A stretch of DNA of 64,000 nt from Bacillota bacterium (GTDB taxonomy: Bacteria; Bacillota; Clostridia; Christensenellales; Aristaeellaceae): contig JAEYOW010000022.1 in assembly GCA_023411375.1 (NCBI GenBank), positions 1 through 64,000 of the forward strand, written 5' to 3'. The translations under genes were made by a program, and so were the position numbers. Numbering within the stretch: position 1 is the stretch's first letter; the number at the start of each line of letters is the position of its first letter. Positions 54,226 through 63,305 of the stretch are shown piece after piece. Below the pieces are notes generated by a model. It saw only the letters and a program-made list of their open reading frames with translations, did not search any database and had not been told where the DNA came from.

Positions 54226-56214
54226 TTATTTTATCTTATCAACCAAGAGCTGAAAGCTTTCCGGCGTGCCGGTTTTGTATTTGATCTTGTTTGTTTTGAG
54301 CGTGGCAATACCAATGGCGCCCTTGGGGCAAATGATGGTTGCGTCTTTGGGAAAATTGGCCTCGGAATCTGTCCAAGCCATCTCCGAGGGGCAATAGATA
54401 TAGCGAAGCTGGCTTTCGTGGGTAACGTCGAAGGCGTTGATGGCACACTCTTTCACGAAGTCTGGAAGGCGAACGCTAATAAGCTGTACGCAATCCAAAA
54501 ACGCTTGCGTCTCAACATGACTAAGGGAAAGCGGCAGCACGAGCTCTTGAAGAGACGAGCAATTGGCAAACGCCTTTTTTTCAATCGTGTGCAGCCGGTT
54601 GGGCAAGTCGATGGAATACAACGACGTACAGCCTTCAAAGGCGCTTGTTCCGATTCTCATGGTTTCCTCGGAAAAATCAACGCTTGTCAGTCCGGCGCAG
54701 TTATAAAAAGTGGAGTCCGAAACAAGCGTCAGGCTATCCGGCAATTCGATCTGCCCTAACCGTATACATGAATCAAACGCCGCCGTTTCCAGCACTTCAA
54801 GGGTTTGCGGCAGTTGTATGCTTTGCAGACGAGGACAATTGCTAAATGCGTACTCGTTTATGGTTTTTATTCCGTCTTCCACTACAACCTCAAATATATC
54901 TTGATTTCCCGCAAACGCATAAACATTGATTTGTACAACTGGGAAAAATAGTATTTGGCTGGGCACTACAGCGGCCGACTGGTTGCCAATATACTTATCA
55001 ATGCTGATTTCTCCATCGCTGATATGATACTGAAATTGATCCAATTTCAGTTGCGGAACAAGAAAGGCGCTCAAACCACCAAAAACAACAAGCAAAACAA
55101 CAACCCATTTTCTCCATTTGCTTTTTGAGGTTGACTTGGAAGCAGTTGCGTGCGCGGGGGCTGACCTTGGGAGGCCCGTTTGTATTTTTGCATTCGCCGG
55201 GGGAGTGCCAAGCGGTTTTATGATAGCCGGTTCAATCTTTTTACCGTGCTGCAGCTCTTGTTTTAGCGTCTCCATATTCGGCGTTCTTGTTTGGGCGTCC
55301 AGCTCCAGCCCGTGCAACAGCCCCTGCTCTTGGTGCGGTGCGATAACAACCCCTCGCTGAGAGGGCGTCATCAACTGCTCGTTGTTAAGCAATCGGTCCA
55401 TCGCCATAGGTGGTTTTTTTCCACATATGGTCGCATAAAACGTGGCGCATAAGGCATACACATCCGTATAGGGTCCCTGTTTGCTAATGAAGCTATATTG
55501 TTCAGGCGGTGCATAGCCATGTTTTAAATTGACGGTATACTCATGCTCTTCATTATCAACATATTCCCGTGCCGCCCCAAAATCAAGCAATACGGGTTTG
55601 TGCTCATCGGTAATTATAATGTTGTCTGGACTGATATCCCGATGAAGCATGTTTTTCTGATGCAGCAGCGCCAGATCATCCATCAGTGGTTTCAGTAAAG
55701 CAAAGACTTCGTTGAATGACATAGGAGTTTCTCTTTTTTGGATCATTTCTTTTAAGGAAATGCCTTGTACGAAGTCCATAACGATATAGGCGGTTCCATG
55801 CTCCATAAAATAATCCCGAACTTTCACAATGGAGGTAATCCCGCTAAAGCGAGCAATCGTCTGCGCTTCGGCAAGAAATTTTTCTCGTCCACGAAAAAAG
55901 GCTACCTTTTTATCGCCGGTATAGGGGATCACAGAGCGATCCCCTACCAGCGTTCTGCCAGCCAAATCCTTAGGATAGTATTCTTTGACGGCTACCTTCA
56001 CCAACAGGTTAAGATCCAGCCCTATATAGGTAATGCCAAACCCACCCTGTCCCAAGACCTTGCCCACCAGGTATTTTCCGTTAAGTACGGTATAAGGTAA
56101 GTGGTTGGGGTCCTCCGGTGTAATTTGATTATTAAAACCACATTTTCCACAAACAGAATCATCTATTTCGAGCGGTTCCATGCAGTTCATGCAGTAATGC
56201 TTGCCGACCTCCAT
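54226..56214 (-). CDS. Ser/Thr kinase with zinc ribbon, membrane helix and BspA-type LRR domain
   Basis: 662 residues. Zinc ribbon (HYCMNCMEPL...CGKCGFNN), full kinase (GQGGFGITYIG, VAVKEYYP, HRDISPDNIII, DFGAAREY), a Lys/Pro linker, one membrane helix (about 383-402) and, outside, about five LRR_5/BspA repeats (AFxxCxxLxSIxLPxxL). BspA repeats are common in host-contact or carbohydrate-binding proteins, so this looks like a one-component external sensor. I chose ATG 56214 (MEVGKHYC), preceded by GAGG, because the upstream frame to 56250 has no ribosome site. Confidence 0.9.
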   Translation of the reverse strand: MEVGKHYCMNCMEPLEIDDSVCGKCGFNNQITPEDPNHLPYTVLNGKYLVGKVLGQGGFGITYIGLDLNLLVKVAVKEYYPKDLAGRTLVGDRSVIPYTGDKKVAFFRGREKFLAEAQTIARFSGITSIVKVRDYFMEHGTAYIVMDFVQGISLKEMIQKRETPMSFNEVFALLKPLMDDLALLHQKNMLHRDISPDNIIITDEHKPVLLDFGAAREYVDNEEHEYTVNLKHGYAPPEQYSFISKQGPYTDVYALCATFYATICGKKPPMAMDRLLNNEQLMTPSQRGVVIAPHQEQGLLHGLELDAQTRTPNMETLKQELQHGKKIEPAIIKPLGTPPANAKIQTGLPRSAPAHATASKSTSKSKWRKWVVVLLVVFGGLSAFLVPQLKLDQFQYHISDGEISIDKYIGNQSAAVVPSQILFFPVVQINVYAFAGNQDIFEVVVEDGIKTINEYAFSNCPRLQSIQLPQTLEVLETAAFDSCIRLGQIELPDSLTLVSDSTFYNCAGLTSVDFSEETMRIGTSAFEGCTSLYSIDLPNRLHTIEKKAFANCSSLQELVLPLSLSHVETQAFLDCVQLISVRLPDFVKECAINAFDVTHESQLRYIYCPSEMAWTDSEANFPKDATIICPKGAIGIATLKTNKIKYKTGTPESFQLLVDKIK

Positions 56215-56290
56215 TGAAATCACATTCCTCGTTTGATGATGGGTATTCATATGGGAAAGGCTTCGCCATATAGCCGCTTGCCGGCTGGGT

Positions 56291-58648
56291 TCACTTTATA
56301 TTTGCATTGGCGCTTGAGCTCAGCGCTTTCACCTTATCAACAGCTTTCTGATATCCTTGAGCGGCCGACATTTCGTACCATGTCAGGGCTTCTTTCATAT
56401 CCTTTGGAACGCCGAGCCCTTTTTCATAGCAAAGCCCCAGGTTGTATTGACCGGAAGCAAGCCCCTGCTCGGCGGCAAGACGGTACCATTTAACCGCTTC
56501 GGCATAATCCTGAGTTACGCCCTTGCCGTAGTAATAGCAGATTCCAAGGTTTGATTGAGCAATTGCATTTCCCTGATTTGCCGCCAGCTGGTACCATTTA
56601 ACCGCTTCGGTATAATCCTGAGTTACGCCATTGCCATTGTAGTAGCTAAATCCAAGCTTTGCCTGGGCCAAGGAATACCCCTGCTCGGCGGCAAGACGGT
56701 ACCATTTGACTGCTTCCTGATAATTTTGCTCAACGCCCTTGCCGTTATAATACTGATTCCCAAGGGCATAGCATTCCTCCGGCGTTTTATTATTGGAGTG
56801 CGTATTATTCACCTTTGGTGTAGGCGAATGAGCCGGAATAGGGCTATTGGTGGGTACAGGTGTAGATGCAGGTGTGTCCGTTACCACCGACGTAGCGGCA
56901 AGCGCCGCGCTCTTTAAGCGTTTCAACGCCTTTTGTGCATTTTCATGCTCCTGTTCAGCGGCAAGCTCATACCATTTTGTGGCTTCGGTATGATTTAGTT
57001 CAACACCCAGCCCTTTTTCGTAGCAAAGACCCAAATTATATTGAGCTTCACTATATCCAAGCTGTGCTGCTAAACGATACCATTTAACCGCTTCCATATA
57101 ATTTTGTTTGATGCCATTTCCGTAATAGTAACAGTTTCCCAGCCCGGATTGTCCCCCGGGATTATGCTGTTCCGCCGATGATTTGAACCATTTAACCGCT
57201 TCCGCATAATCCTGCGTTATTCCATAACCATTGTAATAGCAAACGCCCACGCCCCATTGTCCGCCGGCGTCATTCTGATCAGCCGCCTTCCGATACCACT
57301 GATAGGCAGCTGCATAATCAACCGTAGTGCCATAACCCATATAATAGCAAAAGCCAAGATAGTATTGAGCTTTCGCGTGATCCTGCTCTGCGGCTCTGCG
57401 GAACCACTCGACAGCCGTTTGGTAATTTTGCTCAACGCCCTTGCCGTTATAATACTGATTCCCAAGGGCATAGCATTCTTCCGGCGTTTTATGATCAGGC
57501 GCCGCTGTATTGGTAACACCAAAGGCAGGATCAGATTGCTTTTTGGGCTGAACCGCAAGGTTGATCAGGCTCCCTATACCAATAAAAAGAACGATAATAC
57601 CAGCTATCGCGCCAGCCAGAAGAGTTTTTTTCCTGGAAACGGTAATTTTGGGAGAGGTTACAGGGGTTGCTTGGGCCAGAGCGCCATATAATGCTTGCAT
57701 GGATGGATAGCGGTCCTGGCCTTCGCTCGCCATACCTTTCAGCAATGCTTTTTCCTGCTCGGGCGTGATCGTTGCACCCTGTCGGCTTGGCGCAATCAGG
57801 CATTCCTGCGCTAAAGAAATATCAATGGCATTGGGTGGTTTCTGGCCGCAAACACAGGTATATATGGTTGCGCAAATCGCATAAACATCGGTAAAAGGGC
57901 CTTGCGCACTTTTGCCGCTATATTGCTCCAGCGGGGCATAGCCATGTTTGAGATGAACCGTATACGTTTTTTCGCCGCCGTTCTTTTGATAAGTTCTGGC
58001 CGCCCCAAAATCCAACAGCACAGGCCTGTTATCCTTTGTAATGATGATATTATCCGGGCTGATGTCCCGGTGGATAATTCCCTGCTTGTGAACGTAATCC
58101 AGCTGCTGAAGCAATGGGCTGAGTAAAGTGAACACATCGGCAAACGACATTTTACCGCCAAACTTGCGCACCTCCTCTTGCAGTGTAATGCCATCCACAA
58201 AATCCATTACGATGTACGCTGTGCCATGCTCCAAGAAGTAATCCCGAACATGCACAATGGAATCACAATTGTCAAGCTTAGCCAAGAGCTGCGCTTCTTT
58301 GATGAACTTTTCCCGTTCCTGTTCAAAGAACGCCATATCCCAATTGGTATTGGGAACCACAGAACGCTCGCTGTTCGCGGTGCGGCTGGCAAAGTCTTTG
58401 GGGAAAAACTCTTTGATAGCCACTTTAAGCTGCAAATTCAAATCGAAGCCGATATAGGTGATGCCAAATCCGCCCTGACCCAGCACACGCCCGACAAGAT
58501 ATTTCCCGTTGAGCACAGTATAAGGAAGATGATTTGCGTTTTCCTGCTGATTCGTGTTGTCGAATCCACAAATTGGACAAATTTTTTCTCCATTGGACAA
58601 CACCGCCATACAGCCCATGCAATGATCTGTTTTAATTGACTTTCCCAC
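56291..58648 (-). CDS. Ser/Thr kinase with zinc ribbon, membrane helix and Sel1 repeats
   Basis: 785 residues. Zinc ribbon (DHCMGCMAVL...CPICGFDN), kinase (GQGGFGITYIG, VAIKEFFP, HRDISPDNIII, DFGAARTY, GYAPLEQYSG), one membrane helix (about 365-390), then two blocks of Sel1-type repeats (about 36 residues each; GKGVEQNYxEAVKWYRLAAEQG). The blocks are split by a Pro/Thr linker and begin with the same KTPEECYALGNQYYNG. Sel1 repeats bind proteins. The start is GTG 58648 with AGGTG 6 bases before it. It is the first gene of the minus-strand kinase operon. Confidence 0.9.
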   Translation of the reverse strand: MGKSIKTDHCMGCMAVLSNGEKICPICGFDNTNQQENANHLPYTVLNGKYLVGRVLGQGGFGITYIGFDLNLQLKVAIKEFFPKDFASRTANSERSVVPNTNWDMAFFEQEREKFIKEAQLLAKLDNCDSIVHVRDYFLEHGTAYIVMDFVDGITLQEEVRKFGGKMSFADVFTLLSPLLQQLDYVHKQGIIHRDISPDNIIITKDNRPVLLDFGAARTYQKNGGEKTYTVHLKHGYAPLEQYSGKSAQGPFTDVYAICATIYTCVCGQKPPNAIDISLAQECLIAPSRQGATITPEQEKALLKGMASEGQDRYPSMQALYGALAQATPVTSPKITVSRKKTLLAGAIAGIIVLFIGIGSLINLAVQPKKQSDPAFGVTNTAAPDHKTPEECYALGNQYYNGKGVEQNYQTAVEWFRRAAEQDHAKAQYYLGFCYYMGYGTTVDYAAAYQWYRKAADQNDAGGQWGVGVCYYNGYGITQDYAEAVKWFKSSAEQHNPGGQSGLGNCYYYGNGIKQNYMEAVKWYRLAAQLGYSEAQYNLGLCYEKGLGVELNHTEATKWYELAAEQEHENAQKALKRLKSAALAATSVVTDTPASTPVPTNSPIPAHSPTPKVNNTHSNNKTPEECYALGNQYYNGKGVEQNYQEAVKWYRLAAEQGYSLAQAKLGFSYYNGNGVTQDYTEAVKWYQLAANQGNAIAQSNLGICYYYGKGVTQDYAEAVKWYRLAAEQGLASGQYNLGLCYEKGLGVPKDMKEALTWYEMSAAQGYQKAVDKVKALSSSANANIK
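56721..56776 (-). repeat. 56-bp repeat within the Sel1 kinase, copy 1
   Basis: Identical to 57423-57478 over 56 bases and similar beyond. It encodes CYALGNQYYNGKGVEQNY at the head of the second Sel1 block, showing a recent internal duplication of about 700 bases. Confidence 0.85.
57423..57478 (-). repeat. 56-bp repeat within the Sel1 kinase, copy 2
   Basis: Second copy of the 56-bp unit (see 56721-56776), at the head of the first Sel1 block. Recombination between the copies would delete 702 bp (234 codons) in frame. Confidence 0.85.
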
Positions 58649-58873
58649 AATATTCACCTCATACAAATAATTTTCATATTTTAGCAATAGATATAAAACC
58701 GGAGGACTTATACCTATGTCGTAAGGCAAAGGCGGTCGTGCAAATGCTTACATCAGAAACCGTTTGCCATGGTTTTAACCATAGCTGCCATACTGAAGGT
58801 ATTTCTAGCATCGGGAAGACAAGCCGCATCGCCTTCCTCAGCCGCGGCCCCTATGCTGTGTGTGCTTATGATA

Positions 58874-58999
58874 TCACCCAAAGCCTTCTGTCAAGGTGCT
58901 TTTCAGATTAGCGCAGCACTGCTCCATCCTCCATGGACGCACGTTTTTAGCCGGCAAGCGTTCCGCTGTGTAAAGGGCTCTTCTAGTGGTAACACTCAT
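58874..58999 (-). CDS. Possible 41-residue peptide upstream of the kinase operon
   Basis: ATG 58999 is preceded by AAGGAGG at ideal spacing and opens a 41-codon frame (MSVTTRRALYTAERLPAKN, then VRPWRMEQCC). I recognise no family. It is transcribed in the kinase direction, 225 bases before the first kinase, and could be a leader peptide or the intact start of a decayed gene. The rest of the 756-base gap 58649-59404 holds an inverted repeat, a plus-strand promoter and no other gene I can support. Confidence 0.35.
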   Translation of the reverse strand: MSVTTRRALYTAERLPAKNVRPWRMEQCCANLKSTLTEGFG

Positions 59000-59113
59000 G
59001 TAAATACCTCCTTAACGATTATGCCGTGTACCTCTTTGATATGAACAGTTTACAATATGGAATGCTGTTGAGAGTCGCCGGTCTGGCGACAAACGCATTA
59101 ACGGCCGCTAACC

Positions 59114-59166
59114 TTTTCGATTGACTTATTGCCGCAGCGCGGCGCCGGCAATAAGTCAATCGAAAA
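59114..59166. repeat. Perfect 21-bp inverted repeat with 11-base loop
   Basis: Arms 59114-59134 and 59146-59166 are perfect reverse complements. No T run follows on either strand, so it is not a standard terminator. It lies between the divergent small peptide and the HTH gene and could be an operator, a cruciform site or the relic of a transposon end. Confidence 0.8.
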
Positions 59167-59348
59167 CAACAAAAGGCCATGTTCCGAGAGAATAAATATC
59201 TGTGGCAAGAATTCGACCAACGACCGTTCTCATCAAAAAATACCCCCCGATGCCATGGATGCTTTGGTTATCCTTGATGAAATAATAATAGCATCATTTG
59301 ACATTGCGTTGGTTGACTCGAAGTCAACAATTAAAACGGATGATGAAC

Positions 59349-59377
59349 TTGCCAAATGTTTTACATAATGGTATTAT
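59349..59377 (+). promoter_or_regulatory. Promoter of the HTH gene
   Basis: TTGCCA (59349-59354), a 17-base spacer and TATTAT (59372-59377) lie 28 bases before the start. Confidence 0.65.
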
Positions 59378-59404
59378 GTGTAAAATCGGGAGGGGGCGGT
59401 TATC

Positions 59405-59830
59405 TTGTCGGATCCAAGTTTGACGGAACGAGTTATCGCAGATATCCAGTCGGGCAAAGAACTCGACAAATCGATAAAACCATCTGCATTACCCTCTGTC
59501 GCACAATTGCTCAATGTCTATATGGGCAGGCGCGGCATGAGCACAGAAGTGCTTTTTGAACAAGCTGGATTGAGCCGTTCCTATGGTTTTCGCGTCCTCA
59601 ATGGGAGCCGCAAAAACCTCAGCCGCGATGCGGTTTTGCGGCTGGCTTTCGTGCTGGGTCTTGACATTCATGATGCCCAATTTTTACTAAAATGCGCAAT
59701 GAACCCGTTGCTTTCCGGACATCTAAAACGAGACGTCATCATTATGAAAGCGCTTAACGATCACAAATTGCTTAGTGATATCCAAGATATTCTCATTTCT
59801 TATCAGGAAAAACCCCTTTTAGCAGAGTGA
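59405..59830 (+). CDS. XRE-like helix-turn-helix regulator
   Basis: 141 residues. A helix-turn-helix in the middle (MSTEVLFEQAGLSRSYGFRVLNGSRKNLSRDAVLRLA... taken from about residues 45-85) is followed by a helical C-terminus (LKCAMNPLLSGHLKRDVII). The likely start is TTG 59405 behind GGGAGGGGG. It is divergent from the kinase operon and the only regulator near it, so it is a candidate controller or output of that locus; this is inferred from position only. Confidence 0.7.
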   Translation: MSDPSLTERVIADIQSGKELDKSIKPSALPSVAQLLNVYMGRRGMSTEVLFEQAGLSRSYGFRVLNGSRKNLSRDAVLRLAFVLGLDIHDAQFLLKCAMNPLLSGHLKRDVIIMKALNDHKLLSDIQDILISYQEKPLLAE

Positions 59831-59935
59831 GCTGACAACATAAAACGATGTCTATCCCGGTATGTTAATTGCAAGTTTCATAGTGCGTTCGGTCATAATC
59901 AGGATATAGTTTAAAACAAATGTGAAGGATGGTTA

Positions 59936-60153
59936 CGCTATAGCATCCATCAAAGTCACCCAAAACTATTGTCCCCCATTGTAATGCAAAAGTTTCTCCA
60001 TCCCCCCGCGGCACTTGCGTATACGGGGGAAGTCGCACGTTTGGGAGCGCCTATATTCGGTGCCGAAAGTGTGGAAAAGAATATCGTCAACCTTTTGTTG
60101 AAGATGCCGCCTTGTACTTTAAGAAAAAAGCCCAGTATCGTTGTTTTTGTTAA
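59936..60153 (+). pseudogene. Degenerate zinc-ribbon ORF
   Basis: If one C is removed from the run near 59970, a frame reads TQNYCPHCNAKV and then IRCRKCGKEYRQPF, a two-pair zinc ribbon, ending at TAA 60151-60153. In the given sequence it is broken. It may be the N-terminal zinc finger of a transposase or of another decayed gene. Confidence 0.4.
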
Positions 60154-60780
60154 ACCATAAAGAGCTAGTCACTTTGGTAATACTTTTGTCGATCGCATGC
60201 GCTATTTCGTATTAATCAACCGAAAGCAACGGCGTTGCATCAGCATTGAGGACTACTTTGCACATGGCTGCCGTATCTGGCGCAATTATGGCGGGCATCT
60301 TCCTTCTTGGGGGGATTTGCACCCATTCATACCGTCAAAGGTGCAAGGACAAGATCTTGTCTGATTCTAGGGCCCGGCTTTTGAATGATGATACCTGTGT
60401 TGCGAGCATAAAAGCGAAGAACAGATTCCCAATATAGCGTCTCTGCTGCCAGCGATAAAAGTGCATCTGAAAAAGTGCTTTGACGAGGATAAGGCAGTCG
60501 ATTTGACACATCTGTTTTCCTAATTGATGTATTGCCAAAATATGATGGTAACGGAAGCGCTCGGCAATACAATGTGTACTACTTGCGCAAGAAACGTTTG
60601 ATGATGATCTTGAAGTCTAAAGCGCCCAAAACAAAGTTGGAAGACAAAGCTTTCAGTTTTAATTGCATGGTCACTGCGCAAGTGGAGAGTAAACGTAGTT
60701 GTTCAAATTGCTCGCGATTCTCAACGGCAACATACGCAGTATCCACCCATCCCGTCCCTGCTTTGTCAAATTTCCGGCCA
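60154..60780. other. Gene debris without a supported gene
   Basis: Short open stretches on the plus strand (for example NRKQRRCISIEDYFAHGC at about 60215-60265, and LLPAIKVHLKKCFDEDKAVD at about 60445-60505) look like protein pieces but are separated by stops and shifts. I see no intact gene, RNA or repeat. Confidence 0.45.
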
Positions 60781-60782
60781 TA

Positions 60783-60791
60783 TGGTATAAT
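60783..60791 (+). promoter_or_regulatory. Extended -10 promoter of the hydrolase gene
   Basis: TGGTATAAT lies 43 bases before the start codon at 60834. Confidence 0.6.
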
Positions 60792-60833
60792 GATAAAAAA
60801 GCGCCGGGTCGCCTATACCATAAGGAGGAATGG

Positions 60834-61751
60834 ATGATGGCAATTCGCGGAACCTTTCAATCGGTCACGGGAACCGAGCTTGAAAAGCGCCTTTGGCCCG
60901 CCGACGGCGAACCGAAGGGAGTCGTGCAATTTGTGCACGGCATGGCGGAGCACATCGACCGCTACGACGAACCCGCAAGGCGGTTGAACGCGGCAGGCTT
61001 TACGGTCGTGGGGCATACGCATCTTGGGCATGGCTCAAACACCCGGGTCAAGGGATATTTTGCGGCCAATAACGGCTGGGACGCGTTGATTGACGATACG
61101 CACGCCCTTCGGCAGCAAACGCAAGCGGAATATCCGGGGTTGCCTTATTTCATGCTGGGGCATAGCATGGGCAGTTTTGTGATAAGAACCTACTGCCTTA
61201 AATATGAGGAAGGCCTCGCGGGCGTAATTTTAAGCGGCACAGGCCATTTCGCTCCGCCGATCGTCACGGCGGGCAGCGTGATCGTCGCGCTTCAGTGTAT
61301 GCTGGGCATGGCTGAAAAGCCGAGCCGGCTTATCCATCACATGAATTTTTCCGCGAATAACAAGCGGTTTGAAAACCCAAGGACGGATAGCGACTGGCTT
61401 ACCCGGGACGCGGAACAGGTGGATCTTTATATCGCGGACCCGGATTGCGGCTTCGTGTTTACGGCCGGCGCTTACCGCGACCTGTTTACGGGGCTTAAGC
61501 GGCTGTATCCGGACCGTATCGGGGCAATGAAGAAGGATATCCCCGTTTTGCTGTTTTCAGGCGACCGGGACCCCGTGGGCGACGACGGCGAGGGTGTGCA
61601 AAAGGTAGCGGAAGAGCTGAAGGCCGCCGGTGTGCGGGACGTGACCCTCAAGCTCTACAAGGATGGAAGGCACGAGATGTTTAATGAGCTCAACCGCGAG
61701 GAGGTCTGCGCGGACTTGATCGGCTGGCTGGAGGCAAAGCGAAAGCGGTAA
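60834..61751 (+). CDS. Alpha/beta hydrolase, monoacylglycerol lipase-like
   Basis: 305 residues, a serine aminopeptidase S33/monoglyceride lipase-type hydrolase. The oxyanion segment VQFVHGMAEHIDRY, DLxGHG-like HLGHGSNT, nucleophile elbow LGHSMGS, acid in FSGDRDPVG and catalytic His in GRHEMFNE are all seen. No signal peptide, so it acts in the cytoplasm, probably on lysophospholipids or monoacylglycerols. AAGGAGG stands 5 bases before ATG 60834. It converges on the ABC transporter genes. Confidence 0.9.
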   Translation: MMAIRGTFQSVTGTELEKRLWPADGEPKGVVQFVHGMAEHIDRYDEPARRLNAAGFTVVGHTHLGHGSNTRVKGYFAANNGWDALIDDTHALRQQTQAEYPGLPYFMLGHSMGSFVIRTYCLKYEEGLAGVILSGTGHFAPPIVTAGSVIVALQCMLGMAEKPSRLIHHMNFSANNKRFENPRTDSDWLTRDAEQVDLYIADPDCGFVFTAGAYRDLFTGLKRLYPDRIGAMKKDIPVLLFSGDRDPVGDDGEGVQKVAEELKAAGVRDVTLKLYKDGRHEMFNELNREEVCADLIGWLEAKRKR

Positions 61752-61800
61752 GGCTGTCGCGTATACCCGGCTAGGCTTACCCTGAGGCGTCAGGGAGCGC

Positions 61801-62523
61801 TCATCGCAGAGCGCGGCGGGAAAAGCGGCGAACCAAAGGGGCCAGCCATGCCAACCCCGTTAACAGGCACATCACGGCCATCAGCCAGTCTGTGTTTATT
61901 AAAAACCGATAAAACCAATATGATGGCAGCCAGCACAAAAGCGGCTGCCATTTGTATGGCAGAAAAAACGGAATCGCGACCGTGAGCATGAGAAGTCCGC
62001 AAAGCTTGGACATGGCCATACCCACGATTTTATCGCGTGCAAAAGCGGGAATGAACGCGACCATTGTGAGCGCGGTGAAAGCGGCTGGAAGGGACAGCAT
62101 GACGGTATGCGAAAGCGGGCGGGGTACGGAGGAAAAGGCGGCCGCGCAGAGCGCCGAGTAGAGGGCGGCAAACAGCGCGGGCAACAGGAAGCGGCTTGCC
62201 AGGTAGCTGGCTTTGCCAAGCGGGGTTGTTACAAGCGCCAGACAAACGCCGTTGTCGCGCTCCTCCAGCGCCACCATACAGGAGGAAAACAACGTCATAT
62301 AGGGCGTGAGCAGGTAGAGCAGCGCATCCCAGAGGGGTTTGTAGTTGGCGACGAGCCCAAGCGGCGGAACGGCGGAAATCAGCGCTGGAAGCCCAAAGCG
62401 CAGTGCGGCGCCCAAAAGCGGGGGCGCGATAAGCAGCGCGACAAACATGCCGTCCGCCAGCACGCTTCGAAGCAGGGCCTGAAAGGCGCGCCGGATGGGA
62501 TAGGCGCGGTGGCTTTTCATCAT
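61801..62523 (-). CDS. ABC exporter membrane subunit
   Basis: 240 residues with six membrane helices. Between helices 2 and 3 lies ALEERDNGVCLALVTTPLGKASYLASRF, typical of ABC-2 type permeases. AGGGAGG precedes the tandem ATG start at 62523. It overlaps the preceding permease gene by four bases (ATGA). With that gene and the ATPase it forms a three-gene exporter of unknown substrate; bacteriocin- or antibiotic-type exporters share this arrangement. Confidence 0.8.
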   Translation of the reverse strand: MMKSHRAYPIRRAFQALLRSVLADGMFVALLIAPPLLGAALRFGLPALISAVPPLGLVANYKPLWDALLYLLTPYMTLFSSCMVALEERDNGVCLALVTTPLGKASYLASRFLLPALFAALYSALCAAAFSSVPRPLSHTVMLSLPAAFTALTMVAFIPAFARDKIVGMAMSKLCGLLMLTVAIPFFLPYKWQPLLCWLPSYWFYRFLINTDWLMAVMCLLTGLAWLAPLVRRFSRRALR

Positions 62524-63305
62524 GCGTCCTCCCTTCGTGAGCTCAGCAACGCGCTTACGGATGCGCAGGCGGCCCGGAAGGCCGCGGCAAGCAGCACGGC
62601 GAGCACGGACAGGGAAAGCCACTGAACAGGCTGACGATGCCGTTCCAGAACCGCGGCGGGCATGAGCAGCGCGCGTTCCAGCCACACCACGGGATGAAGC
62701 GCCGCCCAGGCGGGCAGAGCCCAGAATAAATCCCAGACGGCGGGCAGCAGACACACGCACTCCACCACCGCAACTGTTAACAAAAAACCGTTCAGCGTCG
62801 ATACAAAGGCGCATATAACCAGGCTTAGGCAGGTAAACAATACGCCTCCAAGCAGCATAACGGCCGCCGTTACGCACAGGGCGGCGGCGTCGCCCGAGAA
62901 CAGGCTGGCCCACACCAACGCGCCGTCTGCGAACATAAGGACGCCGGGCTGAGAAAACCACATAACCGCACAGCCGACAAACGTACCCAGAAGGCTCATG
63001 ACAATACACTTTGAAAGCGCGCAGGTACGGGCGCGGACGCCGGCCGCGTACAGCGCGGGATAAATATGCTGTTTTTTTTCGTATAGCACGATTGCGCCCA
63101 TGAAAAACAGCGACAGGGTCGCCGGATCGGTGAGCAAAAGCAACGCGGTCAGGCGCTGGCGCATCCCATCCGGCACAAGAAAGCGAAGCGCCGCGGTATA
63201 AAACAGCATCAGCAGCAGATAAACCGCCGCAATGCCGTGCCGCCACAGCAGCGAACAATCCGCGCGCAAAAGCGCGCGCAGGGGGTGGGCGCGCTTTTGT
63301 TTCAT
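62520..63305 (-). CDS. ABC exporter membrane subunit
   Basis: 261 residues, six or seven membrane helices, with the ABC-2-like FFMGAIVLYEKKQHIYPALYAAGVRA segment after helix 2. The start ATG 63305 lies behind GGAGG and overlaps the end of the full-length ATPase frame (ATGA at 63302-63305), as expected for a coupled operon. An upstream in-frame extension to 63497 runs antisense-like through the ATPase and is not used. Confidence 0.8.
   Translation of the reverse strand: MKQKRAHPLRALLRADCSLLWRHGIAAVYLLLMLFYTAALRFLVPDGMRQRLTALLLLTDPATLSLFFMGAIVLYEKKQHIYPALYAAGVRARTCALSKCIVMSLLGTFVGCAVMWFSQPGVLMFADGALVWASLFSGDAAALCVTAAVMLLGGVLFTCLSLVICAFVSTLNGFLLTVAVVECVCLLPAVWDLFWALPAWAALHPVVWLERALLMPAAVLERHRQPVQWLSLSVLAVLLAAAFRAACASVSALLSSRREDA

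Noticed and set aside
53947..54759. 270-codon plus-strand frame
   Set aside because: Mostly antisense to the LRR kinase and to the kinase relic; no motif and no ribosome site.
41650..58648. Type VI or type VII secretion locus
   Set aside because: FHA, kinase and PP2C genes occur in such loci, but no VipA/B, ClpV, TssM, EccC or WXG100-type gene is present.
62524..63258. Extension of the ABC permease frame to 485 residues
   Set aside because: The extra part lies out of frame over the neighbouring permease gene and is Arg/Ala-rich; the ATG at 62523 has a strong ribosome site.
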